The position numbers were made by a program, and so were the translations under genes. This document shows positions 17,766 through 25,611 of a DNA stretch of 64,000 bases, in pieces. Within the stretch, counting starts at the first letter, position 1. Each line of letters starts with the position of its first letter. Under the pieces are notes generated by a model. It was not told where the DNA came from. It did not search any database and saw nothing but the letters and a program-made list of their open reading frames with translations. This DNA is from an uncultured Phascolarctobacterium sp. (GTDB lineage Bacteria; Bacillota; Negativicutes; Acidaminococcales; Acidaminococcaceae): positions 1 to 64,000 of the forward strand of contig CANREP010000005.1 of assembly GCA_947629685.1 (NCBI GenBank). The letters are read 5' to 3'.

Positions 17766-18236
17766 GTGAAAATCAAAAAATTAACCGGTAAACTTATTGC
17801 CATTGATATGTATAATTGCAGCGCAGCTATCCTCAATGATGCGGCTGCAGCAGAAAAAGCCCTGGAAACAGCATGTCTGGAATTTTGTATGCAGCCCTGC
17901 CAGACAATCCGTAATCAGGAAGACAATCAGAATGAATATTCTCTTTTTGCTATCTGCAAACAAGGCCATGTAACCTTACATGTTTATCCAGAAGAAGGTT
18001 TTGTAGCTGCAGACGTTTACAGCTGTTACGAAAACTCTGACCCTGCCGGTATGGCACGCTTCCTGCGTATTTATCTGGATGCTGACAAATCTAAGATCAC
18101 ATTGCTGGATCGCGGTGATTTCGGTACAGAAAGCGATATGAAACCGCATCGTCGTTCCAATATCAAATTTATCCGTCGTACTCAGAACTTTGGCGGCAAA
18201 CTGAAAAAAATGATGATGAAACCTCGTTCCATATAA
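17766..18236 (+). CDS. AdoMet decarboxylase (SpeD)-like protein lacking the pyruvoyl serine
   Basis: The middle of this 156-aa protein aligns with bacterial S-adenosylmethionine decarboxylase: HVTLHVYPEEGFVAADVYSC (residues 68-87) against the SpeD pattern S-H-L-T-I-H-x-F-P-E...D-V-Y-T-C. His72 and Cys87 match catalytic residues. The Glu-Ser pair that SpeD cuts to make its pyruvoyl cofactor reads Gln66-Gly67 here, so self-cleavage should be impossible. A basic tail rich in Lys, Arg and Met follows (residues 128-156). The GTG start has AGGAG 7 bases upstream. It has a consensus promoter and its own terminator. No speE or other polyamine gene is nearby. Function is unknown; it may be a binding or regulatory homologue. 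Confidence 0.78.
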   Translation: MKIKKLTGKLIAIDMYNCSAAILNDAAAAEKALETACLEFCMQPCQTIRNQEDNQNEYSLFAICKQGHVTLHVYPEEGFVAADVYSCYENSDPAGMARFLRIYLDADKSKITLLDRGDFGTESDMKPHRRSNIKFIRRTQNFGGKLKKMMMKPRSI

Positions 18237-18240
18237 ATAA

Positions 18241-18263
18241 AAAGCTGCCGGCTGGCAGCTTTT
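18241..18263 (+). terminator. Terminator of the SpeD-like gene
   Basis: The inverted repeat AAAGCTGCC-GGCT-GGCAGCTTT (with T-rich sequence following) begins 5 bases after the stop codon. Confidence 0.82.
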
Positions 18264-18298
18264 CTTCTTATTACCCGCAAAATTACAGGAGGAAGATC

Positions 18299-18991
18299 AT
18301 GAAATATCTTTTCTGGGACATCGACGGCACACTGCTGTTAACCGGCGGTGCTGGAGCCAACGCTATGCTTGATGTCATCAAGGAGCATTATTTCCTTAAA
18401 GATTTCAAATTTCATAAATCATTGGCCGGACGTACCGACCCTGAAATAATCAAAGAAGCTGTTACGCAGATTAAAGGCCGCTGCAGTGCTGCCGATGCTG
18501 CCAGCCTGCTGATCCGTTACCACATGCGGCTGCCGGAATATCTCAACCGTTATCAGGGAGCAGTACTCAAAAACGTTCAAAAAACCCTGGAATATTTTTC
18601 CCGTCCCGATATAGGTTATACTAACTGCCTGTTGACTGGCAACACCAAGACCGGGGCCAAACTCAAACTGGCGCATTACGGGCTTGATAAATATTTCGAT
18701 TTTGACGCCAGCGTCTTCGGAGAACTAAGCGAAGACCGCCGCGAACTTGCCAAAATAGCCTGGCAGCGCTTTTACGCCAAGAATCCCGGCATCAACACCG
18801 ATGATTTCATCTTCATCGGTGATACTCCCAATGATGTTGTCTGCGCTCACGCTATTGACGCCCGCTGCCTGGTAGTCCTTTGGGGCTCTCATTACCAGAA
18901 CGCAGATTTTCTCCCGGTACAGCCATGGAAGATTATCGAAGCACTGCCGGATGATGCAGCAGATTTACAGAAGCTGTTTGAAGAAAGATAA
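18299..18991 (+). CDS. HAD-superfamily hydrolase (phosphoglycolate phosphatase-like)
   Basis: A cytoplasmic phosphatase fold of 230 aa. The nucleophile motif I FWDIDGTLLLTGG is at residues 5-17 (Asp7, Asp9), motif II LLTGNTKTG near 118, and motif IV FIGDTPNDVVCA near 175. A helical cap lies between motifs I and II, as in phosphoglycolate phosphatases and pyrophosphatases. AGGAGG precedes the ATG by 6 bases. It is followed after 14 bases by the pentapeptide-repeat gene, and the two probably share a message. The substrate is not identifiable. Confidence 0.9.
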   Translation: MKYLFWDIDGTLLLTGGAGANAMLDVIKEHYFLKDFKFHKSLAGRTDPEIIKEAVTQIKGRCSAADAASLLIRYHMRLPEYLNRYQGAVLKNVQKTLEYFSRPDIGYTNCLLTGNTKTGAKLKLAHYGLDKYFDFDASVFGELSEDRRELAKIAWQRFYAKNPGINTDDFIFIGDTPNDVVCAHAIDARCLVVLWGSHYQNADFLPVQPWKIIEALPDDAADLQKLFEER

Positions 18992-19005
18992 GGAGATTTG
19001 CTGAC

Positions 19006-19740
19006 ATGAAGAAATTTATATTTACCTGTATTCTCCTTTTCTATACCGCTGCTGCAGCTGCTTACAGCAATCAGGACATAGCTGCTGTCAAAGCCGGCAA
19101 CGACTGCATCGGCGGCGATCTGTCCGGCGCTGATCTTTCCGGCTGCAACCTGGCCGGACGCAACTTTAGCGGCACAGACTTCTCAGAAGCACGTCTGGTC
19201 AAAACCAATCTGGCTGACAGCAATCTGGACGGAGCAAATTTTGCTCACGCATTCCTGCAGCAGGCCAACCTGCGCGGTGTCAGCGCTGCTCGAACCGACT
19301 TCAGTTATATTTCTGCGCCGGAAGCTGATTTTACTAACGCCAAGCTGCCAGGCGCAGTATTCTATCGCAGTCAGCTGCGCGGAGCAAGTTTTTTAAATGC
19401 CGACTTGCGCAATATCAGTGCCGAAGAAGCATCGTTAGACAGTATCAGCGCAGATTATGCCGATTTTTCCTATGCCAACATGCCTTACTGCTGGCTGTAT
19501 AAAGCGCAGCTGCGCAATGCTATCTTTGCCGGAGCTAATCTTTACAAAGCTAAGATGCAGCAAGCAGATTTCACTGAAGCTAATCTGCGCAGTGCGAAAA
19601 TGGGCCAGGCTTCACTATATCAGGCCAACCTCACCGGCGCTGATTTGAACGCAGCTATTTTAGATAAAGCTGACTTACGGCACACTAATCTCACCTATAC
19701 AGAATTCGGTACCGCATTCAAAGACAATGTTAAATTTTAA
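19006..19740 (+). CDS. Exported pentapeptide-repeat protein
   Basis: The first 20 residues form a signal peptide (MKKFIFTCILLFYTAAAAAY, Ala-rich cleavage region). From about residue 38 to the end the sequence is nearly all A(D/N)LxX pentapeptides (for example SGADLSGCNLAGRNFSG, ANLTGADLNAAILDKADL), which should fold as a right-handed quadrilateral beta-helix. Some central repeats are degenerate. Most bacterial pentapeptide proteins are cytoplasmic or membrane-bound, so the export signal is notable. The role is unknown. The gene ends at a bidirectional terminator. Confidence 0.88.
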   Translation: MKKFIFTCILLFYTAAAAAYSNQDIAAVKAGNDCIGGDLSGADLSGCNLAGRNFSGTDFSEARLVKTNLADSNLDGANFAHAFLQQANLRGVSAARTDFSYISAPEADFTNAKLPGAVFYRSQLRGASFLNADLRNISAEEASLDSISADYADFSYANMPYCWLYKAQLRNAIFAGANLYKAKMQQADFTEANLRSAKMGQASLYQANLTGADLNAAILDKADLRHTNLTYTEFGTAFKDNVKF

Positions 19741-19747
19741 CTGCAAA

Positions 19748-19781
19748 AAATAAAGCAGGCACATACGTGCCTGCTTTATTT
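19748..19781. terminator. Bidirectional terminator
   Basis: A 15-bp stem (arms 19748-19762 and 19767-19781, AATAAAGCAGGCAC and its complement, loop ATAC) with A and T ends serves the pentapeptide gene and the convergent isoaspartyl dipeptidase gene. Confidence 0.9.
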
Positions 19782-19806
19782 TATATATTCTCATTTTTAA
19801 GCTGAC

Positions 19807-20964
19807 TTATTCAAAACGTCCCTTCATCAGCACAGTACCGTCCAAAACCGCGGTCTTGCCCTTAGCAAATACGCTGCAGATATTAAGGTCAGCATCCAAA
19901 ACCAAAAGATCAGCATCAGCGCCGCTGCGGATGCAGCCTTTACAGCCTTCCTTAGCCAGCAGTGCCGCCGGAGTACTTGTCAGCAGCTTCAAAGCCTCGC
20001 TTAGCGGCATACCGCGACGTACAAGACTCTGTACCGTCTTATGCAGATATTTCGGCGAAGCATAGGTCAGTCCTATACATTCACCGTTAGCGTCAAATTT
20101 AGGCTGACTGCCAAAAGCGTCGCTGGAAAGCGATACATGATCAGCGCTTACACCTTCTCTGTGCAACAGGTCAAAAAGTTTTTCTGCATTAACTTCCAGT
20201 TCCTTGTCGTCTGCACCAGCAGTACAATCTATATAGCCGCCGCGCTGAATCAGCTTCACGCCTTCATCGATCAGTTCGTCAGTTCTCAGCATATGTGTGG
20301 GCAAAAAGTTTTTCGCCGGCAAATCTGAATTATCCAATGCATAAAAAAGCGGATCCAGCTTGCCTTTGCCGCTGCCCATATGCAAGGTCACCAGGCCCGG
20401 AGTACCGCTTATCAGTCCCGCCCTGCGTGCCTGCACACCCAATGCGATCAGCTCCTCGCCGCCCGGATTAGAGCTGCGGTGATCAGATACCGCTACTTTA
20501 ACACCGATCATGGGCGTAATCATGGCGATATCCTTTTCCACACTGCCAGTCATGGTAGTAGGCGGATAAGCATAATAGCTGGTCAGACAATAAACGGTGA
20601 TGCCTTCTTCAGTAAGAGCACGCGCTTTAGCCACAAGATTTTCCAGACTCCTGGTAATACCGTCAGTGCCTAATAAGCCTACCACGGTGGTAATACCATT
20701 AGTGGTAAAAGCAGTAAGATAAGATTCAGGTACTCTGGAGGCAGGACCCTGTTCGCCGCCGCCACCTGTAATATGTACGTGCAGGTCGATATAGCCGGGC
20801 ACTAAAATTTTACCGTCTAAAGCAAAAACTTCTACCTCCGGCAAACCGTCATAACCTTCAATCTTATCTGCAATACGACAGATTTTATCACCAACCGTCA
20901 ACACATCTTTGATTCCCAAATCTTCGGGAGCAAAAACATGCGCGTTCTTAAATAATTTGATCAT
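19807..20964 (-). CDS. iadA: Isoaspartyl dipeptidase (beta-aspartyl peptidase), copy with bridging Lys
   Basis: IadA is a binuclear-zinc amidohydrolase that cleaves beta-aspartyl dipeptides arising from protein damage or diet. Visible: HxH metal site (His62, His64) followed by the TGGGGEQGPASR loop; the presumed carboxylated lysine Lys156 in GVKVAVSDHRSS; metal histidines in TLHMGSGKG and LPTHMLR; and the catalytic Asp in LSSDAFGSQP. Length (385 aa) is normal. It is last in the LysR-NhaC-iadA-iadA run, 12 bases after the second copy. The DAFG sequence differs from the DGNG seen in the other copy, which may alter specificity. Confidence 0.92.
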   Translation of the reverse strand: MIKLFKNAHVFAPEDLGIKDVLTVGDKICRIADKIEGYDGLPEVEVFALDGKILVPGYIDLHVHITGGGGEQGPASRVPESYLTAFTTNGITTVVGLLGTDGITRSLENLVAKARALTEEGITVYCLTSYYAYPPTTMTGSVEKDIAMITPMIGVKVAVSDHRSSNPGGEELIALGVQARRAGLISGTPGLVTLHMGSGKGKLDPLFYALDNSDLPAKNFLPTHMLRTDELIDEGVKLIQRGGYIDCTAGADDKELEVNAEKLFDLLHREGVSADHVSLSSDAFGSQPKFDANGECIGLTYASPKYLHKTVQSLVRRGMPLSEALKLLTSTPAALLAKEGCKGCIRSGADADLLVLDADLNICSVFAKGKTAVLDGTVLMKGRFE

Positions 20965-20976
20965 CAGAATATCTCC

Positions 20977-22152
20977 TTAATCTTCAAAAGTACCTTTTAT
21001 CAGCACCTGCCCACCAGCTGCCATAATCCGTCCGCCGGCAATTACCGTATCAATGTTGAAATCGTCATCCAGCAGGAGCAGATCGCCGTCGCAGCCTTCT
21101 GCCAGACAGCCTTTGCGCGGATAAAGGCCGTTAGCACGCGCAGGATTAGCCGTACATACGCTTATAGCAATTTCTACAGGCACGCCTGCCAGTACGGCAG
21201 CACGCACTTCTTCATGCAGCGACGCAAGACGGGTTACCAGCTGCCTGGCACTGCCGTCCGGCAGCCGCACGCTCATACAGCCGTTACCGTCAGAGCTCAT
21301 AGTCACCCGTTCCATCGGCATCCCCGACTGCCACAAATGCTTAATCGCCTCGCTGGGCTTGATGCAGTCAGAAAATCCGTCTTCGGCGCGTATCCCGGAT
21401 GTAATATCAATATAACCGCCGCGCTGTACCAATAACTTGCCTTGCTCAAACAGCGGCAAAGCCCTGTTGATATGCGTAGGAATCATATGTCCGGCAGGTA
21501 TCTCGCTTTCATCCAAAATATCAAAAAGCATCTGCAGCCCATTTTTACCGACACCCATATGAAATTGTACGACGCCGCCTTTGCCGGATAACATTCCGCC
21601 CAAACGTGCCTGCGTCAGGATTTTTTTCACTTCTTCCTTGGTAGGCTCCGACGAGCGGTGATCGGATAAAGCGATTTCGCCTATCCCCAGCACCTTATCA
21701 ATCAGGATGATATCCCTGCGCGCATCCCCGGTAATAGTCCGCAGCGGCACTTCATAAGAGCCAGTCAGAATATAGGCGGATATGCCTTCAGCTTCCAGCC
21801 CTCTTGCCTTGGCCAGCAGCGATTCGGGATGTCTGCTGGTACCGTCGGTACCCAGCACCCCGATAACGGTAGTAACTCCCGCCGAAGTTATATCACTGAG
21901 CATAACTTCAGGAGTACGGCTGGCAGGGCCGGATTCACCGCCGCCGCCAATAATATGCACATGCTGGTCAACATAACCGGGCACTGCCTTGCGTCCAGCC
22001 GCATCCAAAATTTGCAGCCCAGGCAGCCTTACCTGCGCTTCAATAGACGTACCTGTCATAACAACGCGTCCATTGATAATCAAGATATCCTGCCGGCCTC
22101 GATATTCCGGCGCGTACAACTCCGCATTCAGGATCAGCAAAGGAGCAGACAT
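20977..22152 (-). CDS. Isoaspartyl dipeptidase paralogue with Glu at the bridging position
   Basis: This is a second IadA-type amidohydrolase (391 aa), about as long as its neighbour and clearly homologous across its length. HxH (His64, His66), the IGGGGESGPASR loop, HMGVGKNGLQ, PTHINRALPLFEQG and SSDGNG are all present. Where the neighbour has Lys156, four residues before SDHRSS, this copy has Glu159 (GIGEIALSDHRSS). Some amidohydrolase subtypes use Glu in place of carboxylated Lys, so it may still bind two metals, but activity or substrate may differ. Its ATG overlaps the transporter stop by one base (TAATG). Confidence 0.88.
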   Translation of the reverse strand: MSAPLLILNAELYAPEYRGRQDILIINGRVVMTGTSIEAQVRLPGLQILDAAGRKAVPGYVDQHVHIIGGGGESGPASRTPEVMLSDITSAGVTTVIGVLGTDGTSRHPESLLAKARGLEAEGISAYILTGSYEVPLRTITGDARRDIILIDKVLGIGEIALSDHRSSEPTKEEVKKILTQARLGGMLSGKGGVVQFHMGVGKNGLQMLFDILDESEIPAGHMIPTHINRALPLFEQGKLLVQRGGYIDITSGIRAEDGFSDCIKPSEAIKHLWQSGMPMERVTMSSDGNGCMSVRLPDGSARQLVTRLASLHEEVRAAVLAGVPVEIAISVCTANPARANGLYPRKGCLAEGCDGDLLLLDDDFNIDTVIAGGRIMAAGGQVLIKGTFED

Positions 22153-23594
22153 TATTCTTTCTCCTCGTCTTCCAGTTTAGCAATACCGATTCCAGTAAAG
22201 CCATAGAAAATAGCAATCATGAAGCCTGCATAACAAAGGATGGCATAAGGCAGATAGTCCAGTGTTTCTACCCCCAGGCAGGAGGTCATATAAGCGCCAG
22301 CTGCAGACCAGGGAACCAGCGGTACAAACACGGTACCGGCGTCTTCCAGAGTACGGGACAGATTCTTTGCTGCCAGACCGCGCGCCTTATACGCGTCACG
22401 GAACATTTCACCCGGTACCAGGATGGACAGATAGGAGTTGCCAGTAGTCAGAGCCATTACGATACAGGAAGCAACAGTAGCGGTAATCAAAGCGCCGGTA
22501 GATTTTGCCACACTGAGTATTTTTTGCAGCACCACATCAAGGAAGCCGGCACGGCTCATAATCGCTGCAAATACAAATGCGCAGAAAACCAGCAGCGTCG
22601 TGCTCATAATACTGTTCATACCGCCGCGGTTCAAAAGCTTAGTTACTTCCATGGTGCAGGAAGCAGGATCAAACCCGGGAGCTGCAATCATGGAAACATT
22701 AAAGCCGCTGACGGTGCTCGCCAGAACATTTTTCAGCGTGATACCCTGCAGGACGATAGCCTCTACACCAGCTACTACGGTAGACCCCATCATAACGGGA
22801 ATGGTAGGCCATTTTAAAATAGATCCTGCCAGGACGATAACAACAGGAACAATCAGCAGAAGGTTCCAGCTGTACATGGAATCAAGCTGGCTCAGCATCC
22901 TGGTAACAGATTCGGAATTAACAGAAACAGAAGTATCAGCATTCATACCTATAAAAGCATATACAACAAGAGAAATAATCGTTGCCGGAATGGTAGTATA
23001 AAACATATGGAAAATATGTTCATACAAAGTACTGCCTGCCGCAATAGGCGCCAGGTTGGTTGTATCAGACAACGGAGAAATCTTATCGCCGAAATAGGAG
23101 CCGGCAATAACGGCACCGGCAGTCGCAGGCAGAGATACTCCCAGTGTGGAAGCAATACCCATCAACGCTACGCCCATCGTAGCAACTGACCCCCAGGACG
23201 TACCAGTAACGACAGATACAACAGCCGTAATCAGGAAAGAAGTAACCAGCATCCACTGCGGATTAACCATCTGCACGCCATAATAAATCATCAGCGGTAT
23301 GGTGCCTGCCGCCATCCAGGTACCTACCAAAGCGCCAACAGAAACAAGAATCAGGATAGCAGGCATACCTTTCGCAATTTTCAGACATACCTCGTCCATG
23401 ATTTCATCCCAGGTTACACCCACACGGAATGCAATAAATGCCGCGATACCTGCCACCAACAACAGCAGCGGCTCAGTAGCATAACCCATAACGCCCTTGC
23501 CATAAGTCAGGATGACCAGCATGGCAACGATAGGTGTAAAGGCTTCTAAAAAAGTCGGTTTTCTTAATTTTCTTTTTTCCTTTTCTTTGCTCAT
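22152..23594 (-). CDS. NhaC-family Na+/H+ antiporter-like transporter
   Basis: A 480-aa inner-membrane protein with about 11-12 hydrophobic segments. The family features are the central TGTSWGSVATMGVALMGIA and GSYFGDKISPLSDTTNLAP (near residues 135-185), and the related TTGNSYLSILVPGEMF and LEDAGTVFVPLVPWSAAG (near 395-435) in the second half. NhaC proteins exchange sodium or organic ions against protons. Here it is fused by a one-base overlap to two isoaspartyl dipeptidases, so uptake of a dipeptide or export of a product is plausible, but that is inference. GAGGAGGG lies 6 bases before the ATG. Confidence 0.9.
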   Translation of the reverse strand: MSKEKEKRKLRKPTFLEAFTPIVAMLVILTYGKGVMGYATEPLLLLVAGIAAFIAFRVGVTWDEIMDEVCLKIAKGMPAILILVSVGALVGTWMAAGTIPLMIYYGVQMVNPQWMLVTSFLITAVVSVVTGTSWGSVATMGVALMGIASTLGVSLPATAGAVIAGSYFGDKISPLSDTTNLAPIAAGSTLYEHIFHMFYTTIPATIISLVVYAFIGMNADTSVSVNSESVTRMLSQLDSMYSWNLLLIVPVVIVLAGSILKWPTIPVMMGSTVVAGVEAIVLQGITLKNVLASTVSGFNVSMIAAPGFDPASCTMEVTKLLNRGGMNSIMSTTLLVFCAFVFAAIMSRAGFLDVVLQKILSVAKSTGALITATVASCIVMALTTGNSYLSILVPGEMFRDAYKARGLAAKNLSRTLEDAGTVFVPLVPWSAAGAYMTSCLGVETLDYLPYAILCYAGFMIAIFYGFTGIGIAKLEDEEKE

Positions 23595-23720
23595 TTTAAA
23601 CCCTCCTCGAATAAATTAAATAAAAAAACTGTATTTTTATTTTATTACAAAGAAAAGGAACTTACAAATTGTGATATTTTTTATATTCATAAAAAAATTT
23701 TATCCATTTTTACCGTTGTT

Positions 23721-24590
23721 TTATTCCCGCGACGCCTGGAGATAATCCAGAAAACGTTTCTTCGGCTGGGTAAACTCCATTTCATAATCATACAGGGCAG
23801 AAATGCGGAATACCGCGTCATAGTCATCAGAAAATTTTATCAAGCTTCCTGCCGCTATATCATCCCGTACTTTAGTCAACGGCACAAAAGCTATCCCCAT
23901 CGATTTTCTCACGGCCTCCAGTACCGTATCTGAATCGCTGAAAGAAACCACCTTCCGCAGTTTCTTCATATCAACTTTTTCCAACAGCACATTATAATAC
24001 ACCCCGTTATCAGAATAAGAGATAAAAGGATAAGTATAAACATCCATACTGCAGCCGTATTTTTCAAACAATTCTTTTGAGCAGACCCAAACGAGCTTTT
24101 CCTGCCACAAGCGTACCCGCTTGGTGTATAAAGGCTGCACGTCCATATGCACGAAAGCAAAATCATAATACTTTTCTTTTACCGTTTTTTCCAAAATTTC
24201 CTCAATAGTCATGCGGCGGTCAACCAAAATATCCAGCTCGGGAAAATCTGTCTTGATCCTTGCCAGAATATCCAACAGATAGCTGTTGATTACCTGGGTA
24301 GATACGGCAATCCTTAAATACATACTCTGTTCTTTAAAGGCCGACATAAACTTAATGCTTTCTTCGTATTCCTGCAAAATCTTCTGTGCTTCCGGCACAA
24401 AAGCCTGCCCCGCCGCTGTCAGATAAACATTTTTACCCTCTCTGGCAAAAAGAGTTACGCCATACGTTTCTTCCAATGCAGCTATATGATTACTGATTGT
24501 CGGCTGGGTGAAATTAAGAAACTCCGCCGCCTGCGTGAAACTTTTACATTGTGCTACGGTTAAAAATGAGCGGTATACCTGTATCTTCAT
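23721..24590 (-). CDS. LysR-family transcriptional regulator
   Basis: A 289-aa regulator: N-terminal winged helix (residues 1-60, with FTQAAEFLNFTQPTISNHIAALE as the recognition region) and a periplasmic-binding-like effector domain. It lies upstream of the NhaC-iadA genes on the same strand with a 126-base AT-rich gap, instead of the more common divergent arrangement. It probably controls those genes; effector unknown. The upstream region has TATAAT about 40 bases before the ATG. Confidence 0.92.
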   Translation of the reverse strand: MKIQVYRSFLTVAQCKSFTQAAEFLNFTQPTISNHIAALEETYGVTLFAREGKNVYLTAAGQAFVPEAQKILQEYEESIKFMSAFKEQSMYLRIAVSTQVINSYLLDILARIKTDFPELDILVDRRMTIEEILEKTVKEKYYDFAFVHMDVQPLYTKRVRLWQEKLVWVCSKELFEKYGCSMDVYTYPFISYSDNGVYYNVLLEKVDMKKLRKVVSFSDSDTVLEAVRKSMGIAFVPLTKVRDDIAAGSLIKFSDDYDAVFRISALYDYEMEFTQPKKRFLDYLQASRE

Positions 24591-24736
24591 GGCTTTACCT
24601 TCGATAATTTTATTATAAATTTTTCTTTATTATACCAAAATTTTTCTTTTAAATAGCTTTTAATGACCTATGTTTCTTAAAAGAATACTGTATACAAAAT
24701 TTATTTATCTGCATAATTACGCCTAAGAACAAAAAG

Positions 24737-24764
24737 AAGCTGTCCTACCTAAATAGGACAGCTT
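24737..24764 (-). terminator. Hairpin with U-rich tail downstream of tRNA-Pro
   Basis: An 11-bp stem (AAGCTGTCCTA, arms 24737-24747 and 24754-24764) is followed on the minus strand by TTCTTTTTG. It lies 58 bases past the first terminator of the tRNA-Pro transcript and may be a backup. The rest of 24591-24859 is AT-rich with no gene seen. Confidence 0.6.
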
Positions 24765-24822
24765 ATGTTATATTATAGAGATTACATCGCCAAATTCATT
24801 AACCGTAACCCAATATAAACAA

Positions 24823-24848
24823 AAAACGCAGTCATAAGACTGCGTTTT
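24823..24848 (-). terminator. Terminator of tRNA-Pro
   Basis: An 11-bp stem (AAAACGCAGTC with its complement, loop of 4) is followed on the minus strand by a T run, starting 12 bases past the tRNA 3' end. Confidence 0.85.
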
Positions 24849-24859
24849 ACTTTTTAAGT

Positions 24860-24936
24860 TGGTCGGGGCGGCGAGATTCGAACTCACGGCCTCTTGTACC
24901 CGAAACAAGCGCGCTACCAAACTGCGCCACGCCCCG
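24860..24936 (-). tRNA. tRNA-Pro (anticodon CGG)
   Basis: A 77-base cloverleaf. The acceptor stem is CGGGGCG with CGCCCCG, the D arm contains TTTGGTA, and the anticodon loop is TTCGGGT within CTTGT/ACAAG, giving CGG. The T loop is TTCGAAT, and discriminator A is followed by an encoded CCA. It reads codon CCG. Confidence 0.96.
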
Positions 24937-25010
24937 ACATATACTGACTAACATCAGCAACGTAGACTATTATAAAACAAAGTATTCAGTATGTCAATAC
25001 TTTTTTACAA

Positions 25011-25346
25011 TTATCCTTGCGTTACTACACGAATACTGGTTACTTCAAAGGCTTCGGCAATAGCAGGCAGGCATTCGCGCTCAATATTAGTGCGATGCAG
25101 CTCATTTTCTGCTACCAGCAGGATGCGGTTGCCGGCATAATTGATGTTATGTACTTTACTGATCAGTCGATGAAAAGTTTCTTCACCCAAGATTTCTTTT
25201 AATTTCTGCAGTTTTTCCATAACATAAGGTTTTTCTTCAGCCATTCTCTGCTCCAGCGGAGAAAACGGCACGGTTACAACACGGGCGTCACGCGCCAGGA
25301 CGTATTTTTCTTCGCCCTCACCGGGCACAACTAAATCTTTACGCAT
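25011..25346 (-). CDS. Small protein resembling the DnaA N-terminal domain
   Basis: This 111-aa protein has, from about residue 48 on, the pattern of DnaA domain [43 protein letters not shown]...AIAEAF, that is, a helix, then beta strands with the LLVAENEL type core, then a helix. The first 45 residues ([20 protein letters not shown]) are unrelated. There is no ATPase or DNA-binding domain. In DnaA this fold mediates helicase loading and protein contacts, so a replication-initiation modulator is conceivable. The similarity is by eye and modest. It is a lone gene between tRNA-Pro and tyrS, with AGGAGG-like sequence before the ATG. Confidence 0.6.
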   Translation of the reverse strand: MRKDLVVPGEGEEKYVLARDARVVTVPFSPLEQRMAEEKPYVMEKLQKLKEILGEETFHRLISKVHNINYAGNRILLVAENELHRTNIERECLPAIAEAFEVTSIRVVTQG

Positions 25347-25512
25347 TTTTTATTCCTCCATATTTAAACTTAATTAAAAGTAGTAAAGCTTTCTGCATAC
25401 CTTTTATTATATGTTACTGCCCCCTTTCAGTCAAGACAGACTGCTCTTGCATAAAAGCTCGCCAAGCCGTCAGCTCCTATACGGCAGCAATCTTCAGATT
25501 CGTGTATTCAGT

Positions 25513-25541
25513 TTGCTAATCCCGTTATGATATTGTATAAT
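25513..25541 (+). promoter_or_regulatory. tyrS promoter
   Basis: TTGCTA (25513-25518) and TATAAT (25536-25541) with a 17-bp spacer lie 70 bases before the tyrS ATG. The 70-base leader is too short for a T-box. A small CGGCAG...CTGCCCG hairpin lies at about 25568-25589. Confidence 0.78.
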
Positions 25542-25611
25542 ATTATAGATTTTAGCTTATTATACAACGGCAGTTAAATGCTGCCCGATACAATATTTAG
25601 GAGGTATTCTG

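Noticed and set aside
25347..25611. T-box riboswitch before tyrS
   Set aside because: The promoter lies only about 70 bases from the ATG; there is no T-box sequence, specifier loop or terminator/antiterminator pair.
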